Positions 25,714 through 34,995 are shown, numbered from the stretch's first letter. The stretch: 64,000 nucleotides of DNA from Streptomyces tailanensis (GCF_008386495.1 NZ_VTHJ01000036.1:1-64000); one strand, 5' to 3'. A program made the numbers and translations. Notes: generated by a model from the letters alone, not told the origin.

Positions 25714-26934
25714 TCACACCCCCAGCGCCGCCAGCCGCTCCTCCGCCCGCTCCGGCGCGTACAGGTACTCGACGACCAGCGCACCCGCCCCGACCAGGCC
25801 GGCCCGCTCCCCCAGCCGGGAGGTCACCACGTCCAGATGGGCCGTGGAGCGGGGCAGCGCCCGCTGGTAGAGCAGCTCGCGTACGCCCGTGAGGAAGGGG
25901 GTTCCGGCCAAATCCCCGGCGATCATCAGGACGCCGGGGTTCAGCAGCGTCACCACCGTCGCCAGGACGTCGCCCACGCACCGGCCCGCCTCCCGCGCGA
26001 GCGCCATCGCTCCCGGGTGGCCCGCGGTGAGCAGATCCCGCACATCCGATCCCGAGGCCGCCGGAACCCCCGTCTCCGCCAGCCGCCGCGCCACGGCGCC
26101 GCCGCTCGCGACCGCCGCCAGACAGCCGTATGAACCGCACCGGCAGAGCGCGTCCGCGCCCTGGGGCACCCGGATGTGGCCGATGTCGCCGGCGCCGCCG
26201 TCGACGCCCCGGTATATCGAGCCGCCGACGACCACGCCGGCGCCTATGCCCGTCGACACCTTGACCAGGGCGAAGGCCGAGCAGCCCGGGTATCCCGTGC
26301 GCTGTTCGCCGTACGCCATGAGGTTGGCGTCGTTGTCGACGAGGACCGGGACCGCGGCGGGGCCGGCCGCGTGTTCGGTGAAGGCGCGGGCCAGGCGGCC
26401 CCTTATGTCGTAGCCGTCCCAGCCGGGCATGATCGGCGGCTGGACGACCCGGCCGGTGTCGGTGTCCACCGGGCCGGGGACGGCGAGGCCGATGCCGCAG
26501 ACCGCGTCGGCGGGGTGTCCCACCTTCTCGAGCAGTTCGGCGAACCAACCCCCGAGTCCGTCCAGCACGGCGTCGGGGCCGTCCTCGATGACCAGGGTGC
26601 CGGTGCGCTCGGCCAGGATCTCGCCGGTGAGGGAGAGGACGGCGGCACGGGCGTGGCGGGTGTCGAGGTCGGCGGCGAGGACGACGGCGTGCTCGTCGTC
26701 GAACTCCAGTCGCATGGACGGGCGTCCGCCCAGCGGGGAGTCGACCGGACCGGCCGCTCCCTCACGGAGCCAGCCCGCGCGGAAGAGCCGGTCCAGGCGC
26801 TGGCCGACCGTGGCCCGGGACAGGCCCGTGGCCTGCTGGAGCGCACCGCGTGTGGTGGCCCGGCCGCTGCGGACCAGCTCCAGCAGTTCCCCGGCCCCCG
26901 CATGACTGCCCACCTTCACGGCCCTTCTGCTCAT
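25714..26934 (-). CDS. ROK-family transcriptional repressor
   Basis: A 406-residue ROK regulator: an N-terminal winged helix (SGRATTRGALQQATGLSRAT, VGQRLDRLF) followed by a sugar-kinase-like domain that binds a sugar effector. The domain shows AVVLAADLDTRHARAAVLSL, the VPGPVD loop, LVDNDANLMAYGE, and the zinc-binding cluster HIRVPQGADALCRCGSYGCL with its three cysteines. I begin at the ATG at 26934 (MSRRAVKVG); an earlier ATG at 26976 is less likely. It is divergent from the glycosidase/debranching operon, which it very likely represses. The AT-rich region 26990-27045 between them is the probable operator zone. Confidence 0.88.
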   Translation of the reverse strand: MSRRAVKVGSHAGAGELLELVRSGRATTRGALQQATGLSRATVGQRLDRLFRAGWLREGAAGPVDSPLGGRPSMRLEFDDEHAVVLAADLDTRHARAAVLSLTGEILAERTGTLVIEDGPDAVLDGLGGWFAELLEKVGHPADAVCGIGLAVPGPVDTDTGRVVQPPIMPGWDGYDIRGRLARAFTEHAAGPAAVPVLVDNDANLMAYGEQRTGYPGCSAFALVKVSTGIGAGVVVGGSIYRGVDGGAGDIGHIRVPQGADALCRCGSYGCLAAVASGGAVARRLAETGVPAASGSDVRDLLTAGHPGAMALAREAGRCVGDVLATVVTLLNPGVLMIAGDLAGTPFLTGVRELLYQRALPRSTAHLDVVTSRLGERAGLVGAGALVVEYLYAPERAEERLAALGV

Positions 26935-27090
26935 GCCGCCATTGTCGCGGCCCGTCCGGCATTCACTCCCGCGCACCCTCTTGCGCTCACCAACTCTGCA
27001 TTACATATTGAGTTTTGCGTGTTAAATAGACGTAACCCTACGGTAGCTACTGCTGAACCGGACGAACACCTTGTCCTCAGGGAGCCCTGC

Positions 27091-28518
27091 GTGGACCGCA
27101 CAACCCAGCTCACCGCCCTTCGACCAGGCACGAGCACGCCTCGCGCAGTCGACGTATACGATCCGGCCGCGCCGGCGAACGCCCTGCACCGCAGGGCGGC
27201 GGCCGTACTGGCGGACAACTGGACGGGGCTGTCCACGGTGCCATCGCGCAAGCTGTATCCGCACCAGTGGTCGTGGGACTCGGCGTTCATCGCGATCGGG
27301 CTGCGCCATCTGTCGCCCCTGCGGGCCCAGACCGAGCTGGAGACGCTGCTCGGCGCGCAGTGGGGCGACGGACGGATCCCACACATCGTCTTCAACCCCG
27401 CCGTGCCGCTCGACGCGTACTTCCCGAGCCCCGACTTCTGGCGCTCCTCGACCGCGGGGCGCGCCGCAGGCGCCCCGCGCACCACCCAGACCTCCGGCAT
27501 CGTGCAGCCGCCGGTGCACGCGCTGGCCGCGTGGCTGGTACACGAGTCGGACCCCGGGCTCTCCCGGGCGCGCGGCTTCCTGCCCCGGGTCTATCCGCGG
27601 CTGGCCGCCTGGCACCGCTATCTGCTGCACCGCCGCGACCTCGGCGGCGCCGGGCTCGCCTCCGTGGTCCACCCCTGGGAGCAGGGCATGGACAACAGCC
27701 CCACCTGGGACGCCCCCCTCGCCCGGATCACCCCGGCCCCGGCCCGCTCCTTCCGCCGCGCCGACCTCGACCACGGCGCGGCCGAGGACCGGCCGACGGA
27801 TCTGGACTACGGGCGGTATGTGCGGCTGGCGACGGACTACAGGGACCGGGGGTACGCCGATGGGGAGGGCGACTTCGCAGTCGAGGACCCCGCCTTCAAC
27901 GCCCTCCTGATCGCCTCCGAGCACGCCCTCGCCCGGATCGCGGAGGAGTTGGGCGCGCTGGGGGCGGCACGGCACGCGCGGGCCGAGCGGCTGACGGCGA
28001 CGCTGGTGGAGCGGCTGTGGGACCCGGCGGAGGGGATGTTCTTCTGCCGGGACGTCACGACCGACGCCGTCGTCCCCGAGCGCAGCGTCTCCGGCCTCCT
28101 CCCCCTGCTCCTCCCCGGCCTGTCCCGCGACATCGCCACCACCCTCGTACGGACGCTCCACGGCCTCCGCTTCGGCCTCGGCGACACCACCCGGCTGGCG
28201 CCCTCGTACGACCTGACCGGCGAGGCCTTCGATCCGCACCGGTACTGGCGCGGGCCGGCCTGGTTCAACACGAACTGGCTGCTGGAGCGGGGGCTCAGAC
28301 TGCACGGCGAGCTGGGGCGGGCCGACGCGCTGCGGGCGGAGCTGCTGGACACCGCGGGCGCGTCCGGGTTCGCCGAGTACGTGGACCCGTACACCGGTGA
28401 GGCCTGCGGAGCGCTCGGCTTCAGCTGGACGGCCGCGCTCACGCTCGACCTGCTGCACCAGCAACAAGGCGAGGACCTGCACGTTCGACTGAGTGACCAG
28501 GGAGGGGACCGGGCATGA
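27091..28518 (+). CDS. GH63/MGH1-like glycoside hydrolase
   Basis: A 475-residue (alpha/alpha)6-barrel glycosidase of the GH63/mannosylglycerate- or glucosylglycerate-hydrolase-like type. Signature stretches are KLYPHQWSWDSAFIAIGL, LLGAQWGDGRIPHIVFNP, HPWEQGMDNSPTWD and, near the end, YWRGPAWFNTNWLLERGL; acidic residues in these are candidates for catalysis. The protein has no signal peptide, so it would act in the cytoplasm on a small glycoside or glycogen-derived oligosaccharide. The GTG start at 27091 has GGGAG upstream. Its stop overlaps the next gene (ATGA), and a ROK repressor diverges upstream, supporting a sugar-regulated operon. Confidence 0.8.
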   Translation: MDRTTQLTALRPGTSTPRAVDVYDPAAPANALHRRAAAVLADNWTGLSTVPSRKLYPHQWSWDSAFIAIGLRHLSPLRAQTELETLLGAQWGDGRIPHIVFNPAVPLDAYFPSPDFWRSSTAGRAAGAPRTTQTSGIVQPPVHALAAWLVHESDPGLSRARGFLPRVYPRLAAWHRYLLHRRDLGGAGLASVVHPWEQGMDNSPTWDAPLARITPAPARSFRRADLDHGAAEDRPTDLDYGRYVRLATDYRDRGYADGEGDFAVEDPAFNALLIASEHALARIAEELGALGAARHARAERLTATLVERLWDPAEGMFFCRDVTTDAVVPERSVSGLLPLLLPGLSRDIATTLVRTLHGLRFGLGDTTRLAPSYDLTGEAFDPHRYWRGPAWFNTNWLLERGLRLHGELGRADALRAELLDTAGASGFAEYVDPYTGEACGALGFSWTAALTLDLLHQQQGEDLHVRLSDQGGDRA

Positions 28519-30455
28519 CGGACCGGCATCACCTGCTCGTGCGCGGCGCGACGTTCGCCGCCGTGGGCGACGGCGGCGACATCAGCGGGGTGCGGGGCGG
28601 CAACGCGCCGGACGGGCTGTTCGTACGGGACGCCCGGCATCTGAGCCGGTGGCAGCTGACCGTCGACGGCGCGATGCCCGAGCGGCTCGCACCGGTCGTG
28701 GACGGCGACACCGCGCGCTGTGTGCTCGTGCCCCGGGGCGGGCGCCAGGAACCGCCCGCGTACACGCTCTTCCGCGAACAGGCCGTCTCCGACAGCGCGT
28801 TCGTCGAGTCGCTGCGCGTCACCAGCAACCGCCCCGTCCCGACGACGGTCCGGATCGCGGTCACGGCGGACGCCGACTTCACCGACCAGTTCGAACTGCG
28901 CTCCGACTTCCGTACGTACGCCAAGTCCGGCGTCGTCAGAGGGCGCGAAGTCCTCGACGACGGCGTGGAGTTCACCTACCGGCGCGGTGAGTGGCGCTCC
29001 TGTACGACGGTCACGGCCGAGCCCGCGCCGGACGCCGTGGAGGAGACGGGGACCGGGGCGCGGCGGCTCGTCTGGGCCCTGGACCTCGAACCGCACGCCT
29101 CGGTGGAGCTGACCCTGCGGGTGATGGCACGGCCGCACGGCGACAGGCGCGCGGTGCGGGTGCCGCGCTCACCGGCCGCCGTGAGCGAGCAACTCCGGGC
29201 GGCGGAGGCCGAGTTCGTGGAGGGCGTGGCCTTCCCGACCGGCTGGCCGGAGCTGGCCGCCGCCTGCGCGCGCGGCCTCGCCGATCTCGCCGCGCTCCAG
29301 GTCCCGGCGACCGGCCCGGACGGCGAGACACTGCGAGTCCCGGCTGCCGGAGCACCCTGGTTCCTGACCCTGTTGGGCCGTGACGCGCTCTTGACCTCCC
29401 TCTTCACCCTCCCCTACCGCCCCGAGCCGGCCGCCGCGACACTGCTCGCGCTGGCCGCTGCCCAGGCCACCGAGGTGGGCGCGGACGCGGTCGCCCAGCC
29501 GGGCAAGATCGTGCACGAGGTACGGCACGGCGAACTGGCCCACTTCGGGCAGGTGCCGTACGGGCGTTACTACGGTTCCGTGGACGCGACGCCGCTGTTC
29601 CTCGTCCTCCTCGGCGCGTACGTCGAGCAGACCGGGGATGTCACGCTGGCCCGGCGGCTCGAACCGCACGCCCGCGCTGCGGTCGGCTGGATGCTCGACC
29701 ACGGCGGCCTCACCTCCCGCGGCTACCTCGTCTACCGCGCCGACCAGGGCGGCCTCGCCAACCAGAACTGGAAGGACTCCCCCGGCGCGATCTGCTCCGC
29801 CGACGGCAGCCGCCCCGCGAACGGGCCGGTGATGGCGGCGGGCGCGCAGGGGTACGCGTACGACGCGCTCCGTCGCACCGCCGCGCTCGCCCGTACGGTC
29901 TGGGAGGACGAGGTGTACGGGGCGCTCCTCGCGCAGGCCGCGGGCGATCTCCGCGACCGTTTCCAGCGGGACTTCTGGATGCCGGAGCAGTCCTTCCCCG
30001 CGTTGGCGTTGGACGGGGAGGGGCGGCAGGTGGACGCGCTCGCCTCCGATGCGGGACATCTGCTCTGGTCCGGGCTGTTGGACAAGGAGTACGGGGAACT
30101 CGTCGGGCGACGGTTGCTGGAGCCGGACTTCTTCTCGGGGTGGGGGGTGCGGACGCTGGCCGCGGGGCAGGGGGCGTATCACCCGTTGTCGTATCACCGG
30201 GGGTCGGTGTGGCCGCACGACAACGCGTTGATCACGTTGGGGCTGGCTCGGTATGGGCTGCATGACGAGGCGCGGGTGGTTGCCGTGGGGCTCGTCGACG
30301 CGGCCGGGGCGAGCGGGCATCGGCTGCCGGAGGTCATTGCCGGGTATGGGCGGGGCGGGGGTGGGGAGCCGGTGCCGTATCCGCATGCGTGTGTGCGGGA
30401 GTCTCGGGCGGCGGCGGCTCCGTTGGCGCTGCTTACTGCCGTGGGCGGCGCCTGA
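28515..30455 (+). CDS. Glycogen debranching-type enzyme (amylo-alpha-1,6-glucosidase-like)
   Basis: A 646-residue protein with an N-terminal GDE_N_bis-type beta domain (about 1-210: LLVRGATFAAVGDGGDISGV, GLFVRDARHLSRWQLTVDG) and a C-terminal (alpha/alpha)6 barrel of the glucoamylase-like clan. Barrel motifs include APWFLTLLGRDALLTSLF, GKIVHEVRHGELAHFGQ, LANQNWKDSPGAI and GSVWPHDNALI. It lacks the GlgX GH13 domain, so it is the other debranching type, likely hydrolysing alpha-1,6 branches or related glucosides. ATG at 28515 overlaps the stop of the upstream glycosidase gene. A family A repeat follows the stop. Confidence 0.83.
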   Translation: MTDRHHLLVRGATFAAVGDGGDISGVRGGNAPDGLFVRDARHLSRWQLTVDGAMPERLAPVVDGDTARCVLVPRGGRQEPPAYTLFREQAVSDSAFVESLRVTSNRPVPTTVRIAVTADADFTDQFELRSDFRTYAKSGVVRGREVLDDGVEFTYRRGEWRSCTTVTAEPAPDAVEETGTGARRLVWALDLEPHASVELTLRVMARPHGDRRAVRVPRSPAAVSEQLRAAEAEFVEGVAFPTGWPELAAACARGLADLAALQVPATGPDGETLRVPAAGAPWFLTLLGRDALLTSLFTLPYRPEPAAATLLALAAAQATEVGADAVAQPGKIVHEVRHGELAHFGQVPYGRYYGSVDATPLFLVLLGAYVEQTGDVTLARRLEPHARAAVGWMLDHGGLTSRGYLVYRADQGGLANQNWKDSPGAICSADGSRPANGPVMAAGAQGYAYDALRRTAALARTVWEDEVYGALLAQAAGDLRDRFQRDFWMPEQSFPALALDGEGRQVDALASDAGHLLWSGLLDKEYGELVGRRLLEPDFFSGWGVRTLAAGQGAYHPLSYHRGSVWPHDNALITLGLARYGLHDEARVVAVGLVDAAGASGHRLPEVIAGYGRGGGGEPVPYPHACVRESRAAAAPLALLTAVGGA

Positions 30456-30481
30456 GAGCTCGGGGGTTCCGGTTGTCGGGC

Positions 30482-30556
30482 GACTGCGGGTGGTTTGTGG
30501 TTGCTCGCGCCCACGCGGCGGAGCCGCATATCGATACAGCCCCGCGCCCCTTTAGG
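30482..30556 (+). repeat. Interspersed repeat family A, copy 2
   Basis: Core GCCCACGCGGCGGAGCCGC, then ATATCGATACAGCCCCGCGC. Sense orientation just after the debranching enzyme gene. The terminal hairpin is cut short at CCCCTTTAGG, where the pyruvyltransferase gene ends. Confidence 0.85.
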
Positions 30557-31655
30557 TTTCGCGCAGTCCCGCTAATAGTTTGCGCGCCCTCTGCCTTGCT
30601 TCTGTCTCCGTCCAAGCCCACTCCGCTGTTTGGGGACGGTAGGTCGTCCACGTGTCCCAGTAGCTTCTCGCCTTGCCGTAGCGGTCGGGTACCAGGACGT
30701 GGGGGAGGTTGAGGAGGAGGCTGAGGACGTGGCCGTGGAGGCGGTCGGTGACGGCGACGCGGCCGGCCGTCAACAGGCGGCAGCCTCGGGCCAGTTGGAG
30801 GCGGGCCAGGCCGTCGTAGGCGGCGAGGAGGGCGGGGATCGCGCCCGTCGGGTCGCCGGATCCGGCGCGGCACAGGGCTCGGGCGCGGACGCGCCACAGG
30901 GTCTCCTTGGCCTGGCGCCAGTCGGCGTCAGTGGTCTCGCGGGTCCAGTCGAAGACGTACGGGCCCGTGCGTTCCTTGCGGGCCGTGCCCCGGCCGGCCG
31001 GGGGTCCCTTCGCGGACTCCTTGTCCTCGCGGGCCAGCCAGACGACGTCATGGCTGACCGTGCTGCCGCCGGACAGCGCGTCCGGTGGGACGGCGAAGGC
31101 CAGGTCGGGGGCGAGGAAGGCGGGGGCCTCGAAGACGGTGCGGCAGCGGTGCAGGCTGTGGCGGTCGCGCAGGAGCAGGGTGAGGTCGGGGTGGGCGTCG
31201 AAGACGCGGCGGGCGCGGGTGAGCTTGGCGTGGTCGGTGAAATGCACCGACTGGGGCAGCTGGAGGATGCGGCGGTCGGGGAAGTCGCGCAGCACCCGCT
31301 CGCGCAGCAGCTGGCTGTCCTCCCACAGGTCGCCGAGGGTGCCGCCGCCGGTCAGCAGGATCGGACCCTCGGGCACACAGGCCGCCAGGTGCCGGGCGTC
31401 GTACGACATGAGGTCGCAGGCGTAGCGCACCTCGGCGCGGAGGGCGTCGAGCAGGGCCCGCTGCCCGAGCCAGATCGCGCTGTCGCCGACGTTGGAGTTC
31501 AGCGGCGCGCCGATGACCGCGCACCGGGTGCCGGCCGGCACGAGTCGGTCCAGGACGGTCAGAACGTACGAGACGTAGTGCGCGCAGTGTGGGCCGGCGG
31601 CCCTCTTCGTCGGCTTGTTCGCCGGCTTCTTCGGTGTCTCATTCGCTCCGCACAC
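30552..31655 (-). CDS. Polysaccharide pyruvyl transferase family protein
   Basis: A 367-residue transferase of the family that adds a ketal-linked pyruvate from phosphoenolpyruvate to sugars in exopolysaccharides or cell-wall glycans. Family marks are APLNSNVGDSAIWLGQRALL near residue 52, ILLTGGGTLGDLW, RILQLPQSVHF, and VTDRLHGHVLSLLLNLPHVL near the C-terminus. It is cytoplasmic, with no signal or membrane segment. It starts with ATG at 31655; the first 25 residues (Lys/Pro-rich) may be an over-extension. No glycosyltransferases lie nearby, so its acceptor polymer must be made elsewhere. Confidence 0.87.
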   Translation of the reverse strand: MCGANETPKKPANKPTKRAAGPHCAHYVSYVLTVLDRLVPAGTRCAVIGAPLNSNVGDSAIWLGQRALLDALRAEVRYACDLMSYDARHLAACVPEGPILLTGGGTLGDLWEDSQLLRERVLRDFPDRRILQLPQSVHFTDHAKLTRARRVFDAHPDLTLLLRDRHSLHRCRTVFEAPAFLAPDLAFAVPPDALSGGSTVSHDVVWLAREDKESAKGPPAGRGTARKERTGPYVFDWTRETTDADWRQAKETLWRVRARALCRAGSGDPTGAIPALLAAYDGLARLQLARGCRLLTAGRVAVTDRLHGHVLSLLLNLPHVLVPDRYGKARSYWDTWTTYRPQTAEWAWTETEARQRARKLLAGLRET

Positions 31656-31759
31656 CGAAACGCGCTACCCGGACATTTCCCCACTCATTCCGAGATGACG
31701 GAAACCAGCCGCACAAAGGCTGGAACGGTGACAGATGCGGGCAACTTCCCCGGCCTCAA

Positions 31760-32962
31760 CTAGCCCCCGGACGTGTCCAGTTCGGCTTCCTCGCCGACGC
31801 CCGCGCAGTCGTACGGGTCCTTGAGCCAGCCGTCCGGGAGGACGACGCGGTTGTTGCCGGAGGTGCGGCCGCGCGGGCCGTCGGCGCCGGTGGGCCAGCG
31901 CTGGTCGAGGTCCAACTCGTCGAGGCCGGAGCGGAGTTCGGCCAGGGAGGAGGTGATGGCGAGGCGCCCCCGCATCTCGGAACCGACCGCGAAGCCCTTG
32001 AGGTACCAGGCGACGTGCTTGCGGAAGTCGACGACGCCCTTCGACTCGCCCGCCCGTCTCCCACCACCACCCTCAACGGTGGCCCTTCGGGCCGCCCCAC
32101 CATTTTCGATCCACTCGCCGAGGAGGGTGGCATGGCGGACCATGATGTCGGCGACCTCACGGAGGGACGGGCGCGCGATATCTTCCGTCCGGCCCTCGAA
32201 GGCCGCCACCAGATCCGCGAACAGCCATGGCCGGCCCAGGCAGCCACGCCCGACGACCACCCCGTCGCAGCCCGTCTCGCGCACCATCCGCAGGGCGTCC
32301 TCCGCCGACCAGATGTCGCCGTTGCCGAGGACCGGGATCTCGGGAACGTGTTCCTTCAGGCGGGCGATGGCGTCCCAGTCGGCCGTGCCGCCGTAGTGCT
32401 GGGCGGCGGTGCGGCCGTGCAGCGCGATGGCGGTGACGCCCTCCTCGACGGCGATGCGGCCGGCGTCGAGGTAGGTGATGTGGTCGTCGTCGATGCCCTT
32501 GCGCATCTTCATGGTGACCGGGAGGTCCCCGGCGCCGGACACGGCCTCGCGGAGGATCGCGCGCAGCAGGTGCCGCTTGTACGGGAGGGCCGATCCGCCG
32601 CCCTTGCGGGTCACCTTCGGGACCGGGCAGCCGAAGTTCAGGTCGATGTGGTCGGCGAGGCCCTCCTCCGCGATCATGCGGACGGCCTTGCCGACGGTCG
32701 CCGGGTCCACGCCGTACAGCTGGATCGAGCGCGGCTTCTCGGTCGCGTCGAAGTGGATCAGCTGCATGGTCTTCTCGTTGCGCTCGACCAGTGCCCGCGT
32801 CGTGATCATCTCGCTGACGAACAGACCCTTGCCGCCGCTGAACTCCCTGCACAGCGTGCGGAAGGGCGCGTTCGTGATCCCGGCCATGGGGGCCAGGACG
32901 ACGGGCGGCCGGACGTCGTGCGGGCCGATCCGCAGGGTCGGGTTCTTCGCGGGCGCGGTCAT
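31760..32962 (-). CDS. dusB: tRNA-dihydrouridine synthase
   Basis: FMN- and NADPH-dependent reduction of uridines in the tRNA D-loop. About 400 residues: an N-terminal TIM barrel with VVLAPMAGITNAPFRTLCRE, VQLYG-type strand IQLYGVDPATV, DLNFGCPVPKVTRKGGGSAL (catalytic Cys) and VGRGCLGRPWLF, then a helical C-terminal domain with DFRKHVAWYLKGF. I start at the ATG at 32962 (MTAPAKNPT); 32968 is an alternative. Between WIEN and DFRKHV it carries about 20 low-complexity residues (GGAARRATVEGGGG and more) that I do not expect in the family. The DNA there contains a small hairpin. Confidence 0.92.
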   Translation of the reverse strand: MTAPAKNPTLRIGPHDVRPPVVLAPMAGITNAPFRTLCREFSGGKGLFVSEMITTRALVERNEKTMQLIHFDATEKPRSIQLYGVDPATVGKAVRMIAEEGLADHIDLNFGCPVPKVTRKGGGSALPYKRHLLRAILREAVSGAGDLPVTMKMRKGIDDDHITYLDAGRIAVEEGVTAIALHGRTAAQHYGGTADWDAIARLKEHVPEIPVLGNGDIWSAEDALRMVRETGCDGVVVGRGCLGRPWLFADLVAAFEGRTEDIARPSLREVADIMVRHATLLGEWIENGGAARRATVEGGGGRRAGESKGVVDFRKHVAWYLKGFAVGSEMRGRLAITSSLAELRSGLDELDLDQRWPTGADGPRGRTSGNNRVVLPDGWLKDPYDCAGVGEEAELDTSGG

Positions 32963-33032
32963 GGGCATCCACCCATTCTCACTCACCGGACGGGGCGGAG
33001 CGAAAATCATTAGTTAGCCGTACTATTCACGC

Positions 33033-33085
33033 ATGCCCGAGCCCAGCCGTCGCCGCCGCATGCCGGTGCTCGCGATCTGCTGTAT
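33033..33085 (+). pseudogene. N-terminal fragment of an MFS (DHA2-type) transporter
   Basis: ATG at 33033 begins MPEPSRRRRMPVLAICCMS, which closely resembles the first 19 residues of EmrB/QacA-type drug efflux transporters of Streptomyces. The similarity then stops abruptly at about 33086 and the frame continues into unrelated Arg-rich sequence. An AT-rich promoter-like stretch precedes the ATG. From 33086 to 33342 I recognise no gene; it begins with GAGCGTCTCTGATC, also found next to nirD. Confidence 0.45.
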
Positions 33086-33342
33086 GAGCGTCTCTGATCG
33101 GCTTGGGCTTCCTGGGTCGTCCTGGACGATCCGGGGCGACATCGGGCGGTGGGCTCGCGGTGGTGCTCGGCGGAGGTTGGAGTCCCGTCGGGTGCGAGCC
33201 CGTTTCCGGCCGCGAGGTGCGGCCGATGCCGATCGTGTTCGGTTCCTGCTGAGACCCGCCGTATCCAGCGGCGTTCGGCGATGCCCGCCGAAACTACGCA
33301 AAAGAGGCGTGCCAGTGAGACAAATCTGCCAATCGCCGAGGC

Positions 33343-33870
33343 CTACCCCCTCGCGGACAGCGCCCTCAGCCGGTACTCCTTGGGCGAGAGGCCGTACGCG
33401 GCGCGGAAGGCGCGGGTGAAGTCCGAGGCGCGGGGCAAGCCCCAGCGGGTGGCGAGGACGTGGATCGGGGTGCTGCGCAGCGACGGGTCCGCCAGGTCGC
33501 GGTGCGCGCCTTCCAGCCGTAGGCGGCGTATCCAGGCGGCGACCGTCTCGCCCTGCGTCTGCTGCTGGAAGATCCGGTGCAGATAGCTCACGGAGATGTG
33601 GTGCGCGGCGGCGATCACCGGCGGGGTCAGGTCGGGGTCGTGCAGGTGCTGCCGGATGAACACCTGGACACGTCGGGCCATGACCTGCTGACGGGTCTCC
33701 GGCGGCAGCGCGGCCTCGGTCTCCAGGACGTGGGCGAACCAGGCCGACAGCAGATCGAGTACGACCGTGCCGAGGCGTGGCGCGTCGGACGGCTGGAGGA
33801 AGTCCGCCTGGCGGTCCAGGTTGACGAGGAAGTCCGTCAACAGGGCACCGAGGCCGTCCTGACCGGGCAG
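33343..33870 (-). pseudogene. AraC-family regulator, 5'-truncated
   Basis: The minus-strand frame ending in LSARG and TAG at 33343 encodes the C-terminal part of an AraC regulator: linker LQPSDAPRLGTVVLDLLSAW, then two helix-turn-helix motifs (PPVIAAAHHISVSYLHRIFQ and ASDFTRAFRAAYGLSPKEYR). Homology begins around LGALLTDFLVNLD; upstream the frame runs into antisense of an MFS gene, so roughly the first 140 residues of a normal 320-residue protein are missing. The sequence has no start or ribosome site of its own. Confidence 0.75.
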
Positions 33871-33883
33871 CCCCCGGCCCAGC

Positions 33884-34986
33884 AACTCCCGTCGCTCGTC
33901 GCGGCCCGGGTCGCGCAGGGCGCCGCGTCCGCCGCGATGCTGCCGCAGGTGCTGGCCACCATCCAGTCCTCGACCGAGGGAGCCCGGCGGGCGCGGGCGA
34001 TGAGTCTGTACGGCGCCACGGCCGGGCTCGCCATGGTCGCCGGGCAGATACTCGGCGGGGTGCTCGTGTCCGCCGATGTCGCCGGGACCGGCTGGCGCTC
34101 GGTGTTCCTCGTGAACGTCCCCGTCGTCGTCCTCGGCCTGCTGCTCACCGCACGCGCCGTACCGGAGACCTGATCCGCCCGCCCGGAGCCGGTGGACGGC
34201 CCCGGCACCGTACTGCTGGCCGTGTCCCTGTTGACGCTCCTGGCCCCGCTCACCGAGGGCCGGGCGGCGGGCTGGCCGCTGTGGACCTGGCTCGCGCTGG
34301 CCGCGTTCCCCTTCGCCGCGACCGCCTTCTACCTCGTCGAACGCCGCGCCGACCGCCTCGGCCGTACGCCGCTCGTACCGCCGAGCCTGTTCCGACTGAC
34401 CTCGCTGCGGCGGGGGCTGGTGATGATTCTGCCGTTCTCCATCGGGTTCAGCGGCTTCATGTTCGTGATCGCGGTGGCGTTGCAGGAAGGGGCGCGGCTC
34501 GGACCGACGGCGGCGGGGCTCGCGCTCTCCCCCATGGCGGTCGTCTTCTTCGCCGTCTCCCTGGCCGGGCCGCGCCTGGTCACCCGCTACGGCACCCGAG
34601 TCGTCACCGTGGGCGGTCTGATCCAGGGGGTGGGTGTGGCCCTGCTCGCCCTGTCGGTCTGGCGAGGCTGGCCCGATCCGGACTGGCCGCTGCTCCTCAC
34701 CGGGGTGGCCGTCGCGGGCGGCGGTCAGGCCCTCCAGCTCCCCATCGTCTTCCGTATCGTCCTCTCCGAGGTCCCGCCCGCGCGGGCCGGCGTCGGCAGC
34801 GGCGTCATGATCACCACCCAGCAGTCGGCCCTGGCCCTGGGCGTGACGACCCTCGGCTCGCTCTTCCTGGGCCTGGTGCCGGTGTTGGGCATGCGCGACG
34901 CGCTGGTGACGACCCTGCTCGTTCAACTGGCGGGCGTGGGGCTGACGGTGGGGCTGAGTCTGCGGTTGCCGCGTGTGGTGGGATAA
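33884..34986 (+). pseudogene. MFS (DHA2-type) transporter, 5'-truncated and with an in-frame stop
   Basis: From about 33884 the plus strand encodes the fourth and later membrane helices of an EmrB/QacA-type transporter (VAARVAQGAASAAMLPQVLA, then GLAMVAGQILGGVLV and WRSVFLVNVPVVVLGL). A TGA at 34171-34173, in frame after AVPET, interrupts it. The same frame continues (ARPEPVDGPGTVLLAVSLL) through the remaining helices to the natural end at 34986. The stop probably arose from CGA. Together with the missing first 110 or so residues this is a dead gene. Confidence 0.8.
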
Positions 34987-34995
34987 CTCATCGTT

